Below the pieces are notes generated by a model. That model saw only the letters and a list, made by a program, of their open reading frames with translations, was not told the origin of the DNA and made no database searches. Below are positions 1 through 7,349 of a DNA stretch of 8,995 bases, in pieces. Source of the DNA: Lentisphaeria bacterium (lineage in GTDB: Bacteria > Verrucomicrobiota > Lentisphaeria > Oligosphaerales > Oligosphaeraceae); the NCBI GenBank assembly GCA_016287975.1, contig JAEEXV010000072.1, positions 1-8,995 of the forward strand. The letters are read 5' to 3'. The position numbers and the translations under genes are program-made. Every line of letters begins with the position of its first letter. Position 1 is the first letter of the stretch.

Positions 1-125
1 GGGAGACTGGCTTCGTCAACGCCAACTACCTGGCCAAGGTCTTCCGCAAGAAGTTCGGCTGCACCCCCACCGAGTTCCGAAACGGCATGGAACTGGGCGG
101 CGGCAATGCCCCGAAAATCCCATGA
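1..125 (+). CDS. AraC/XylS-family transcriptional regulator, C-terminal end (partial)
   Basis: Only the last 40 residues are visible, reading from base 3 to the TGA at 123-125. They contain the recognition-helix end of the AraC-type double helix-turn-helix: GFVNANYLAKVFRKKFG followed by CTPTEFR, matching the family pattern 'GF.d..YF.r.FKk..G.tP..yR' (family knowledge). The protein would bind promoter DNA as an activator; its effector domain lies outside the window, so the regulated pathway cannot be read. The stop is followed after about 30 bases by the end of a minus-strand fragment, so transcription is convergent here. AraC-type regulators often sit beside carbohydrate genes, and a glycosidase lies 1.5 kb downstream, but a regulatory link is only a guess. 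Confidence 0.85.
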   Translation, partial: ETGFVNANYLAKVFRKKFGCTPTEFRNGMELGGGNAPKIP

Positions 126-157
126 CGCCGCCTGGCGCCGCAGCTCATGCCGCCGTT

Positions 158-382
158 TCATTTCCGTTCCTCCGTCGCCAGGGCAGCCTTCATGTTCGCC
201 CAGCTTTCGCGCAGCCCCTCAGGCATCGGCACCTGGCCAGAATACTCCAGGTCAAAGTAGTGCGTCTCACCCGCCGCCTGCATCGCCCGCAGCAGCCCCG
301 CATTGTCCACCACCGCCAGACCCGCCTCCGCACACCACTGCCCGAACTCCTGCGGCGCCATCCCCAGCGCCTGCGGCTGCAC
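158..382 (-). CDS. Hypothetical protein or C-terminal fragment of a decayed gene
   Basis: This minus-strand frame starts at a GTG (382) and ends at the TGA at 158-160, giving 74 residues. The segment MAPQEFGQWCAEAGLAVVDN, followed by the acidic and aromatic tract THYFDLEYSGQVP and a helical end rich in Lys, Glu and Ala, reads like genuine protein. I do not recognise the family. The frame stays open upstream to a TGA at 509-511, through residues such as RWHTLGKCGAGW and RPILALVVQP. That upstream part lies over a strong palindrome and may be a dispersed repeat rather than gene. No ATG with a ribosome binding site is visible, so this is probably a 5'-truncated remnant. A plus-strand alternative frame over the same bases is rich in Pro, Arg and Ser and looks like a shadow. 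Confidence 0.4.
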   Translation of the reverse strand: MQPQALGMAPQEFGQWCAEAGLAVVDNAGLLRAMQAAGETHYFDLEYSGQVPMPEGLRESWANMKAALATEERK

Positions 383-442
383 GACGAGGGCGAGGATTGG
401 CCGCCCGCGATTCCACCCCGCCCCGCATTTCCCCAGCGTGTG

Positions 443-462
443 CCAGCGGGCTTGCCCGCTGG
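443..462. repeat. Perfect 8-bp inverted repeat, candidate dispersed palindromic element
   Basis: CCAGCGGG at 443-450 and its exact reverse complement CCCGCTGG at 455-462 flank the 4-base loop CTTG, forming a very stable hairpin. A related half-copy, CCAGCGTG, precedes it at 433-440. There is no T-tract on either side within a few bases, so it is not a standard intrinsic terminator. It lies between a minus-strand gene fragment and the promoter of the nucleotidase gene. A REP-like or other dispersed intergenic element is a reasonable reading, but a single copy in this window cannot prove it. Confidence 0.5.
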
Positions 463-527
463 TAAAGCCCCGCGCCCTTGCGCCCTCGTCGTGGGGAATA
501 CCGTATTGTCACCTATGGCTCATCGCA

Positions 528-555
528 TTGTTGCTCTTGGAAGAGGGACTATATT
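528..555 (+). promoter_or_regulatory. Probable sigma-70-like promoter of the nucleotidase gene
   Basis: TTGTTG at 528-533 and TATATT at 550-555 are separated by 16 bases. They sit in a short AT-rich patch (about 525-560) that stands out in the GC-rich surroundings. Transcription would start near 562 and leave a leader of about 70 bases before the ATG at 634. The spacing and both boxes are close to consensus, but the promoter is inferred from pattern only. Confidence 0.4.
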
Positions 556-633
556 TTAAACGACCTGCGCGGCTCCGTCCCTTGGGGTCTCCTCCAGGCA
601 GCAGGTCCTGGATTTCCACCAACTGCACATCCC

Positions 634-1560
634 ATGTCCTACCCCATTGAAGACAAGCTAGTGATCGCGGTCGCCTCGTCGGCGTTGTTTGCGCTGGACG
701 AAGCGGACGCGGTGTTCCGCGAGAAAGGCGTGCGGGCGTACCGCTCCTACCAGCGCGAGCATGAGAACGACGTGCTGAAGCCAGGCATAGCCTTTCCGTT
801 TGTGCGGCGCTTTCTGGAGTTGAACAAGGTCTTTCCAGACCGCCAGCCTGCGGAGGTGGTGCTGCTTTCGCGCAATGACGCCGACACGGGACTGCGCGTA
901 TTCACGAGCATCGAGCACTACAAACTGGGCATCGTGCGCGCGGCCTTCACGCGCGGCAACTCGCCGTTCCGCTACATTCCCGCCTACAATGTCTCGCTGT
1001 TCCTGTCGGCCAATGAAAACGATGTCATCGATGCGCTGAACCACGGCCATCCCGCGGGGCGCGTCCTGCCCAGCGCGACCAACGACGAGGAGACCGACGA
1101 CGAACTGCGCGTGGCCTTCGACTTCGACGGCGTCATCGCCGACAGGAGCGCCGAGCAGGTCTTCCAGACGGAGGGGCAGGAGGCCTTCTACCACTCCGAG
1201 ACGGCGAAGGCGGAGACCGCCATCGCGTCCGGGCCGCTGGGCGACTTGTTCCGCAAACTCGGGGATCTGCGCGCGCTGGAGGACGAGCGCGAGGAGCAGG
1301 ACCGCGGCTACCGCCGCTTCCTCAAGACCGCCATCGTCACCGCGCGCAGCGCGCCTGCGCATCGGCGCGTCATCAACACCCTCCGCTCCTGGAACATCAC
1401 CGTCGACGAGACGCATTTCCTGGGCGGCATGGACAAGGGGCGCATTCTGGAGACGCTTCGCCCGCACATCTTCTTCGACGACCAGCGGCATCCCCATCTG
1501 GATTCGGCGCAGGCCTTCACCCCCTCCGTCCACATCCCCTTTGGAATCTCCCAAGGATAG
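634..1560 (+). CDS. 5'-nucleotidase, cytosolic NT5C1-like (PF06189 type)
   Basis: The 308-residue product matches the bacterial relatives of cytosolic 5'-nucleotidase I, HAD-like phosphatases that hydrolyse nucleoside 5'-monophosphates such as AMP to nucleoside and phosphate. Family signatures in order: AFPFVRRFLELN (53-64), VVLLSRNDADTGLRVF (75-90), FTRGNSPFRY (105-114), the HAD motif I FDFDGVIAD (162-170, catalytic Asp163 and Asp165), motif II IVTAR (234-238), a Lys of motif III in GGMDKGR (264-270), and motif IV FFDDQ (280-284), closing with PSVHIPFGI. All key residues are present and the length is normal for the family. No signal peptide is seen, so it is cytoplasmic. The frame is open back to 478, but homology begins at the ATG at 634, which I take as the start. 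No clear Shine-Dalgarno sequence precedes it. The glycosidase gene follows after 17 bases, suggesting co-transcription. The physiological substrate in bacteria is not settled. Confidence 0.9.
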   Translation: MSYPIEDKLVIAVASSALFALDEADAVFREKGVRAYRSYQREHENDVLKPGIAFPFVRRFLELNKVFPDRQPAEVVLLSRNDADTGLRVFTSIEHYKLGIVRAAFTRGNSPFRYIPAYNVSLFLSANENDVIDALNHGHPAGRVLPSATNDEETDDELRVAFDFDGVIADRSAEQVFQTEGQEAFYHSETAKAETAIASGPLGDLFRKLGDLRALEDEREEQDRGYRRFLKTAIVTARSAPAHRRVINTLRSWNITVDETHFLGGMDKGRILETLRPHIFFDDQRHPHLDSAQAFTPSVHIPFGISQG

Positions 1561-1577
1561 CCCTCCGCCGTTTTTCT

Positions 1578-3551
1578 ATGCGCCTGACATTCCATTGGAA
1601 CCAGTTCCTGGCGACATTCTGGATCGCCCTCGCCTCCACTGCCTTCGCCGCAGCCCCCTTCCCCCGCTTTTCATTCGTCTACCGCGGCCAGGAGTTCACG
1701 GGCGTACCGCAGGGATGGCGCCAGGAACGGAAGTCCATGCGGCAAGACGGACGGCAGACCGACATCGTGACGGCAAAGGAACCCGATGGAGTGACACTCG
1801 TCCTGGAGACGGTCGCCTATGACCGCCATCCAGTCGTGGAATGGACGCTGTCCTTTGAAAACCGCTCGCGGAAAGACACGGGCCGTTTCACCCGCATCTC
1901 CGCGGCGGATTTTCTGCTCCCGTTCGACCAGGGCGAAGCCGTCACCCTCTGGAAGGGCATAGGAGAAGCCCCCAACCCGCCTGACAACTACTCCTTCACC
2001 CGAATGCCGCTGGCGCCAGGGCAGTCGGTCGAGCAGTCGCCGTGGGAGGGCTATCCGTGCTTCAACGCCTTCCCCTACTTTCGGATCTATTCCGCGCGGA
2101 AAGGCTACACGGTCGCCGTCGGCTGGGAAGGGCAGTGGCACGCCTCGATCGCGCGGCGGGACAACGGCGTCGCGCTTCGCGCAGGGCAGCAGACCGTCGA
2201 CTTCGCCCTCCGCCCAGGCGAAAAGGCCATCGCACCCAGAATCACCGTGCTGGCCTACAAGACCGGGGACGACGCCGTCAATCTCTGGCGCAGGTGGTTC
2301 AGGCAATACATCCTGCCGAGGGAGAAGGACGGGCGCGTCATACGGCCGCGGCTGGTGGCGGACGGGCATGAGCGCGGCGAACTCTACTGCGAAATCACCT
2401 GCGACCGCCAGATCGAACTCGTCCGCCTGCTGCGCCGCCGCGGCCTGCGGATGGACGCCTGGTGGATCGACGCGGGCTGGTATATCCGCGAGCTGCTGGC
2501 GAATCCCCCCGTCGGGCAATGGTTTCTCGTGGGCGACTGGCGGCCCGACCCCCGGCGCTTCCCGAAGATGCTCAAGCCCCTTTCGGACGAACTCGCCCGC
2601 GATGGGGCGGAACTGGTGCTGTGGTACGAGCCTGAGCGCGTCCACGAAAGAAGCCCCGCGCTGCCGCGGGTCGCGCATCTGCTTGCCCCTGCAAACCATA
2701 TCTTTTCGCGCCGCTACGACCTCTCCAACCCGGCGGCGGTCGACCATCTCATCCGCACCATCGGCAAGTCCCTGCAGGACAACGGCGTCAGTTTCTACCG
2801 CCAGGATTCCAACGGCGCGGGCCCCATCCATTACTGGAGCAGCACGGAACGCGCATTGGCCGACGGGCGGCGCGGCATGGTCGAAAACCAGGCCATCCAG
2901 GGCATGTTCGCATTCTGGCATGGCCTCAGGCAGGCGCGTCCAGGATTGCTGATCGACGTATGCGCGTCTGGCGGGCGGCGCAACGACCTGGAGACCCTCC
3001 GCCAGGGCGCCGTCCCGCTGCACTACACCGATGTCGGATACACGGACTTCATCGCCAAGCAGCGCTACCACCACATGCTGAACCAGTGGTTCCTCTACTA
3101 CAAGAACATTGCCCAGCACTGCTATGACGGCGCGCGGCTCAACCAGTGGAAGTCCGTCATCGACATCGCACCCTTCCACACCGTCTATGCGCCAGCCTAC
3201 TTGCGGGACGACAACACCGCCGAGCAGAAGTGGAATGAAGTCTGGCGGAAGGTCGCGCCCTATCAAGTGGATGCAGACTATTATCTGCTGACGCCAGAAG
3301 TCTTTGGCGACGACCAGTGGTGGGTCTGCCAGTTCCACGACCCCGCCACCCGGACGGGCGTCCTGCAAGTCGTCCGCAACAGGAAGAACAAGGACGACGT
3401 CCTCCACGTCCGCCTGAAAGGCGTCCGCGCCAGCCAGCGCCTCCATTTCGAGGATCTCTACACTGGCGTCCGATCCGACGGGGACGGCGCGGCGGACCTG
3501 CGCCTCCCCCCAGGCGCCGCCACGGTCATCCTCTACTCGCCCGCCCCGTGA
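1578..3551 (+). CDS. Exported alpha-galactosidase-like glycoside hydrolase (GH36/melibiase, clan GH-D)
   Basis: The 657-residue protein begins with a Sec signal peptide: a short positive start, the hydrophobic stretch FLATFWIALASTAFA (about 10-24) and a likely AFA/AA cleavage site; there is no lipobox Cys. It should act in the periplasm or outside, releasing terminal alpha-galactose or a similar sugar. After an N-terminal beta-sandwich region (about 25-250) comes a TIM barrel with the melibiase landmarks: WWIDAGWY (295-302), LWYEPERV (348-355), FYRQDSN (407-413, candidate nucleophile Asp410), DVCASGGRRND (460-470) and HYTDVGYTD (482-490, candidate acid/base Asp485). A short beta domain ends the protein. 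The usual GH36 nucleophile motif is KWDMN; the YRQD version marks a divergent subgroup, so the exact substrate is uncertain. The start ATG lies 17 bases after the nucleotidase stop. An AAGGA at 1552-1556 is too distant to be a normal ribosome binding site. Confidence 0.82.
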   Translation: MRLTFHWNQFLATFWIALASTAFAAAPFPRFSFVYRGQEFTGVPQGWRQERKSMRQDGRQTDIVTAKEPDGVTLVLETVAYDRHPVVEWTLSFENRSRKDTGRFTRISAADFLLPFDQGEAVTLWKGIGEAPNPPDNYSFTRMPLAPGQSVEQSPWEGYPCFNAFPYFRIYSARKGYTVAVGWEGQWHASIARRDNGVALRAGQQTVDFALRPGEKAIAPRITVLAYKTGDDAVNLWRRWFRQYILPREKDGRVIRPRLVADGHERGELYCEITCDRQIELVRLLRRRGLRMDAWWIDAGWYIRELLANPPVGQWFLVGDWRPDPRRFPKMLKPLSDELARDGAELVLWYEPERVHERSPALPRVAHLLAPANHIFSRRYDLSNPAAVDHLIRTIGKSLQDNGVSFYRQDSNGAGPIHYWSSTERALADGRRGMVENQAIQGMFAFWHGLRQARPGLLIDVCASGGRRNDLETLRQGAVPLHYTDVGYTDFIAKQRYHHMLNQWFLYYKNIAQHCYDGARLNQWKSVIDIAPFHTVYAPAYLRDDNTAEQKWNEVWRKVAPYQVDADYYLLTPEVFGDDQWWVCQFHDPATRTGVLQVVRNRKNKDDVLHVRLKGVRASQRLHFEDLYTGVRSDGDGAADLRLPPGAATVILYSPAP

Positions 3552-3603
3552 CCTCAGCCAGAAGCGGTGGCCTTCTCCACAACCGCCCATCCTGTTCAAC
3601 CAA

Positions 3604-4395
3604 ATGAGCATCCACGCGGTAGAAACCGACACCTTCTCCATGGAGTATTCCCGTTTCGGGCACGGCGCCTCGGCGTTTGCGATCCTCCCAGGCCTCAGTG
3701 TCCAGAGCGTGCTGGCGTCCGAGGACGCGGTCGCCGCGGCGTTCAAGCCGTTCACGAACGATTTCACCGTCTACCTCTTCGACCGCAGGAAGGACGTCCC
3801 CCCGACATACCCCGTCCGCGAAATGGCGCGGGACACCGCCGAAGCCATGAGGACGCTGGGGCTGGGGGATGTCTGCGTCTACGGGGCCTCCCAGGGCGGC
3901 ATGATCGCCATGGAACTCGCCATGGAATATCCAGAATTGGTGCGGAAACTTGTCCTGGCGTCCACGACGGCGCGCGTGACGGACGCGCGATTCCAAGCCA
4001 TTGAAAAGTGGATCAGGCTCGCACGGGCGGGCAGGACAGAGGAACTGTACATGGCGTTTGGAGCGGCCATCTATCCAGCCGATGTGTTCTCGTCCCTCCG
4101 CGCCTCCCTTTCCAAGGCCGCGGAGACCGTGACTGCGGGGGAACTGGAGCGCTTTGCCATCCTGGCGAAGGCCGCAAGGGGCTTTGACGTCATGGATTCC
4201 CTGGGGAGGATCCGTTGCCCAGTGCTGGTGATGGGTTCGCGGGACGACCAGGTCTTCGGGGAACAGGCCTCGCCGCAGATCGCAGGGGCGATTCCTGGCG
4301 CCAGGCTCCTCATGTATGATGACTATGGCCACGCCGCCTATGACACCGCGCCAGACTTTATCGGGCGCATGCTGGAATTTCTCAGGCAGGCATGA
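3604..4395 (+). CDS. Alpha/beta-fold hydrolase
   Basis: The 263-residue product has the plan of single-domain alpha/beta hydrolases: an early ILPG turn (27-30, oxyanion region), a strand ending in LFDRR (58-62), the nucleophile elbow GASQGG (94-99, Ser96), an acid in GSRDDQVFG (211-219, Asp214 or Asp215) and the catalytic His in YGHAAYD (241-247). The triad is therefore complete. The cap region (about 125-190) is short and helical. No signal peptide is seen, so it is cytoplasmic. Substrates of this superfamily (esters, lactones, thioesters, epoxides, peptides) cannot be predicted here. It starts 52 bases after the glycosidase stop without a recognisable Shine-Dalgarno sequence; an imperfect hairpin (GCGGT with ACCGC, 3564-3586) lies in that gap but has no T-tract. 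Co-transcription with the two genes upstream is likely. Confidence 0.85.
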   Translation: MSIHAVETDTFSMEYSRFGHGASAFAILPGLSVQSVLASEDAVAAAFKPFTNDFTVYLFDRRKDVPPTYPVREMARDTAEAMRTLGLGDVCVYGASQGGMIAMELAMEYPELVRKLVLASTTARVTDARFQAIEKWIRLARAGRTEELYMAFGAAIYPADVFSSLRASLSKAAETVTAGELERFAILAKAARGFDVMDSLGRIRCPVLVMGSRDDQVFGEQASPQIAGAIPGARLLMYDDYGHAAYDTAPDFIGRMLEFLRQA

Positions 4396-4458
4396 GGCGA
4401 ATGCACAAAGAGCGCGGGGGAGATGCATCGAAACGCCCCTGCGACGTGAACGGGGAAA

Positions 4459-4464
4459 TATATT
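4459..4464 (+). promoter_or_regulatory. Possible -10 element upstream of the UvrA-like gene
   Basis: TATATT lies in the short AT-rich run AAATATATTA, in the otherwise GC-rich 150-base gap before the UvrA-like gene. No convincing -35 box is found 16 to 18 bases upstream, so this is a weak call. If real, the leader would be about 75 bases and would include the hairpin at 4515-4532. Confidence 0.2.
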
Positions 4465-4514
4465 AGCGGCAATCTCCCAGTCTCGCGGCTGCACCGCGGG
4501 CGGGATCTGGAACG

Positions 4515-4540
4515 GCCGTCTTCGACGACGGCAAGGAAAG
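4515..4540 (+). promoter_or_regulatory. Leader hairpin directly abutting the ribosome binding site of the UvrA-like gene
   Basis: GCCGTC (4515-4520) pairs with GACGGC (4527-4532) over the 6-base loop TTCGAC. An alternative register pairs CGTC with GACG over TTC. The next bases, AAGGAAAG at 4533-4540, are a good Shine-Dalgarno sequence 8 bases before the ATG at 4546. The hairpin could position or protect the ribosome binding site, or be a passive structure. The ribosome binding site itself is the best in the window and fixes the start of the gene. Confidence 0.45.
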
Positions 4541-4545
4541 ACTTC

Positions 4546-7035
4546 ATGCACAAGGACGGACGACATGACAAGCCGCAGGCCATCGAGGTGCGCGGCGCAA
4601 GGAAGAACAATCTCAAGGGCGTGGATGTCGACATCCCCCTGGGGAAGATCGTCGCCGTGGCGGGCGTCTCGGGAAGCGGCAAGTCCTCGCTGGCCCTGGG
4701 CGTCGTCTACGCGGAAGGGTCGCGCCGCTATCTGGAATCGCTCTCCACCTACACGCGGCGACGCATGACGCAGGCGGCGCGCGCGGAGGTGGACGAGGTT
4801 CGATACGTGCCCGCCGCGCTCGCCCTGCACCAGCGGCCTGGCGTCCCAGGCATCCGCTCCACCTTCGGCACCACCACGGAACTGCTCAATTCCCTGCGCC
4901 TCATGTACTCCCGCCTCGCCTCGCACCGCTGCCCGAACGGACACTACCTCGCGCCTACGCTGGACGTCGCCGCGGAACGCGAACTCGTCTGCCCGCAGTG
5001 CGGCGCACGCTTCTACGCCCCAGGCGCGGAGGAACTCGCCTTCAACTCCCAGGGGGGATGCAAACGCTGCGAAGGGACGGGCGTCATCCGCGAAGTCGAC
5101 CTGGCGACGCTTGTCCCCGACGACTCGCTGACCATCGACGAAGGGGCCGTCGCGCCGTGGCAGTCCCTGATGTGGTCGCTGATGAAGGACATCGCCCGCG
5201 AGATGGGGGTGCGCACGGATGTGCCGTGGCGGGAGCTGACCGAGCGCGAGCGCGACATCGTCCTCCACGCCCCGCCCGCAAAGCACCACATGGTCTACCA
5301 GATGAAGACCGGCGAATCAGGCGAGATGGACTTCACCTTCTTCAACGCCGTCTACACGGTCGAGAATGCCCTCAAGAACGTCAAGGACGAAAAGGGGATG
5401 AAGCGCGTCGCGAAGTTCCTGAAGGAAGGCCCCTGCCCCGACTGCGGTGGGACGCGCCTTTCGGAGCGCGCCCGCGCGCCGCTGCTGCGCGGGATCTCGC
5501 TGGACAAGGCCTGCGAGATGACGCTGGCGGAGGCCGAAGAGTGGGTGCGCGGCGTCCCCGCCTCGCTCCCCGAGACGATGCGGCCGATGGCGGAGCGCAT
5601 CTGCGAGTCCTTCCACGACACCTCGCGGAGGCTGATGGAACTCGGCCTCTCCTACCTCACGCTCGACCGCGCCGCCTCCACCCTCTCCACGGGGGAGCGC
5701 CAGCGCACGCAGCTGGCGCGCGCCGTGCGAAACCGCACCACGGGGGTGCTGTATGTGCTGGACGAGCCATCCATCGGACTGCATCCATCCAATCTGGAGG
5801 GGCTGACTGGCGTGATGGACGACCTGGTCGCCGACGGCAATTCGGTCCTGCTCGTCGACCACGACACGCAGGTCCTCTCCCACGCCGACTGGCTGGTGGA
5901 ACTCGGCCCCGGGGCAGGCGCGAAGGGCGGGCGGCTCATCGCGGAGGGGACCATCGCGGACGTCGCGGCGAACCCCGCCTCGCAAATCGGGCCGTTCCTG
6001 CGCCGCCAGGGCGGCGCCGCAACGCCGTCCGCAACCGACCGCCGCCCCGCCCCGTCGGAAGCGCAGATACGGCTTTCCACGGCGTCCATCCACACCGTCC
6101 AGCCGCTGGATGTGGCCTTCCCCAAAGGCAGGCTCTCCGTCGTGACGGGAGTTTCAGGTTCCGGCAAAACGACGCTGATCCTGGAAAGCCTCGTGCCCGC
6201 CCTCGCGGCGAAGACCGCGGGGCACGCCCTCCCCCCGTATGTCCGCGCGGTCGACGCGCCTGGGATCGGGCAGGTCAAGCTCATCGACGCGACGCCCATC
6301 GGAATCAACATCCGCTCGACCGTGGCGACCTACGCAAACGTCCACGACGAACTGCGCAAGATCTACGCCCGCACGGCGGATGCGAAGGCGCGGAACCTCA
6401 AGGCGGGGGACTTCTCCTACAACACGGGCTCCCTGCGCTGCCCCACCTGCGACGGCACGGGGGAAATCAGCCTCGACGTGCAGTTCCTGCCCGACGTGGA
6501 CATCCCCTGCCCCGACTGCCACGGCTCGCGCTACGCCAAAGCCGCCTCCGCCGTGAAGCGCCACGACGTGTCGCTGCCGCAGTTGATGGCCATGAGCGTC
6601 GACGAGGCGCTCGACGCCTGCCACGACCTGCCGCTGGTGAAAGGCAGGCTGCAGGTGCTCCACGACCTCGGGCTGGGCTACCTGACGCTGGGCGAGGAGA
6701 CCCCCGGCCTCTCGGGCGGCGAGGCGCAACGCCTCAAACTCGCCAGCGAAATGGGGCGCGGACAGGGCGATTCGCTGTTCGTCTTCGACGAGCCGACCAT
6801 CGGGCTGCATCCGCTTGACGTGCGGACGCTCCTCGCGGTCTTCCGACGCCTCATCGACAATGGCGCGACCGTCATCGTCATCGAACACGACCTGGACGTC
6901 ATCCGTTCCGCCGACTGGATCGTCGACATGGGGCCAGGCGGCGGCACGGCTGGCGGGCGCATCGTGGCCGTCGGCACGCCCGACGCGGTGAAGGCCAATC
7001 CCAGGAGCATAACGGGCCGATACATGCCAGGATAG
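4546..7035 (+). CDS. uvrA: Short UvrA-family excinuclease ATPase lacking the UvrB-binding domain (UvrA2/DrrC-like)
   Basis: The 829-residue protein has two ABC modules. Module 1: Walker A GVSGSGKSS (40-48), an ABC signature in the variant form LSTGERQR (380-387), and Walker B VLYVLDEPSIGLH (401-413). Module 2: Walker A GVSGSGKTT (535-543), the standard signature LSGGEAQR (722-729), and Walker B FVFDEP (745-750). Paired CxxC zinc modules lie at Cys149/152 with Cys172/175 and at Cys632/635 with Cys655/658; Cys297/300 form a further pair. Canonical UvrA is about 940 residues. Here only some 15 residues join RCPNGH (128-133) to VCPQCG (148-153), where E. coli UvrA carries the roughly 100-residue UvrB-binding domain. 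It is therefore a UvrA paralogue of the class linked to tolerance of DNA-binding drugs or DNA damage (UvrA2, DrrC) rather than the nucleotide-excision-repair UvrA. It binds DNA and ATP in the cytoplasm. The gene stands 150 bases after the hydrolase gene, with its own leader hairpin and ribosome binding site. The symbol denotes the family only. Confidence 0.92.
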   Translation: MHKDGRHDKPQAIEVRGARKNNLKGVDVDIPLGKIVAVAGVSGSGKSSLALGVVYAEGSRRYLESLSTYTRRRMTQAARAEVDEVRYVPAALALHQRPGVPGIRSTFGTTTELLNSLRLMYSRLASHRCPNGHYLAPTLDVAAERELVCPQCGARFYAPGAEELAFNSQGGCKRCEGTGVIREVDLATLVPDDSLTIDEGAVAPWQSLMWSLMKDIAREMGVRTDVPWRELTERERDIVLHAPPAKHHMVYQMKTGESGEMDFTFFNAVYTVENALKNVKDEKGMKRVAKFLKEGPCPDCGGTRLSERARAPLLRGISLDKACEMTLAEAEEWVRGVPASLPETMRPMAERICESFHDTSRRLMELGLSYLTLDRAASTLSTGERQRTQLARAVRNRTTGVLYVLDEPSIGLHPSNLEGLTGVMDDLVADGNSVLLVDHDTQVLSHADWLVELGPGAGAKGGRLIAEGTIADVAANPASQIGPFLRRQGGAATPSATDRRPAPSEAQIRLSTASIHTVQPLDVAFPKGRLSVVTGVSGSGKTTLILESLVPALAAKTAGHALPPYVRAVDAPGIGQVKLIDATPIGINIRSTVATYANVHDELRKIYARTADAKARNLKAGDFSYNTGSLRCPTCDGTGEISLDVQFLPDVDIPCPDCHGSRYAKAASAVKRHDVSLPQLMAMSVDEALDACHDLPLVKGRLQVLHDLGLGYLTLGEETPGLSGGEAQRLKLASEMGRGQGDSLFVFDEPTIGLHPLDVRTLLAVFRRLIDNGATVIVIEHDLDVIRSADWIVDMGPGGGTAGGRIVAVGTPDAVKANPRSITGRYMPG

Positions 7036-7036
7036 A

Positions 7037-7066
7037 GCCGCGCGTCAGGGGCGGCCGCGCAGTTTT
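7037..7066 (+). terminator. Weak candidate terminator after the UvrA-like gene
   Basis: Immediately after the TAG stop, GCCGC (7037-7041) can pair with GCGGC (7051-7055), or GCGCG (7040-7044) with CGCGC (7056-7060). The second form is followed by AGTTTTATT. Stems are only 5 bp, loops are 9 to 11 bases and the T-run has four Ts, so the call is tentative. It marks the end of the even, GC-rich block. Confidence 0.3.
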
Positions 7067-7094
7067 ATTGCTCTGGACATGGTTCATTTGGTCA

Positions 7095-7349
7095 CTATTC
7101 TCCTTCCTTGTCAAACAGCCTGCGAATTGCACCAGGGGTGTTCCTGCGGTTTTCCACGTGCGTTTCCATGACATGGCGCAGTCCGTCGGCGGACCGCGGG
7201 ATTTTCTGCTCCGCCAGGGGTGCCTTCATGTCCCGGTTGAAGTATTCATCGGGGTTCGGCTCGGGTGAATGGCTCGGCAGGGAGAATATCCTGAAGCCGT
7301 GTTCCTTCTGCATTTGCGAGAACCATTCCGCCAGGTTTTTCGCGTGATG
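7095..7349 (-). pseudogene. IS630-family transposase, C-terminal remnant
   Basis: Read on the minus strand from 7349 to the TAG at 7095-7097, the frame gives HHAKNLAEWFSQMQKEHGF, then FSLPSHSPEPNPDEYFNRDMK, ending in RRNTPGAIRRLFDKEGE. This is the end of an IS630/Tc1-type DDE transposase: the family's 'HhAk...' helix, then 'LP.YSPELNPDE..n..K' carrying the last catalytic acid (the Glu in NPDEYFN). About 85 residues remain; the N-terminal DNA-binding part and the first two catalytic Asp residues are absent. The frame does not continue as transposase upstream of about 7349. A one-frame-shifted MVVL (7371-7360) may be leftover transposase before an indel. The element is dead. No terminal inverted repeat or TA target duplication could be recognised. 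The first ATG inside the frame is at 7313. Confidence 0.8.

Noticed and set aside
478..633. Upstream extension of the nucleotidase frame from an ATG at 478
   Set aside because: The extra 52 residues are not part of the family, overlap the probable promoter at 528-555 and run into the palindrome region.
658..1554. Minus-strand open frame (298 residues) opposite the nucleotidase
   Set aside because: It mirrors the nucleotidase gene, whose HAD motifs are complete on the plus strand.
1671..3767. Very long minus-strand open frame (698 residues) opposite the glycosidase
   Set aside because: It is antisense to a gene with clear GH36 motifs and a signal peptide. It has low-complexity Arg, Val and Gly-rich composition and no motif; long antisense frames are expected in GC-rich genes.
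3526..5289. Long minus-strand open frame (587 residues) across the hydrolase and the start of the UvrA-like gene
   Set aside because: It covers two well-supported plus-strand genes and their gap, and has no recognisable domain.
4998..6818. Long plus-strand open frame (606 residues) inside the UvrA-like gene
   Set aside because: It is an Arg-rich shadow in another frame of a gene with intact Walker, signature and zinc motifs.
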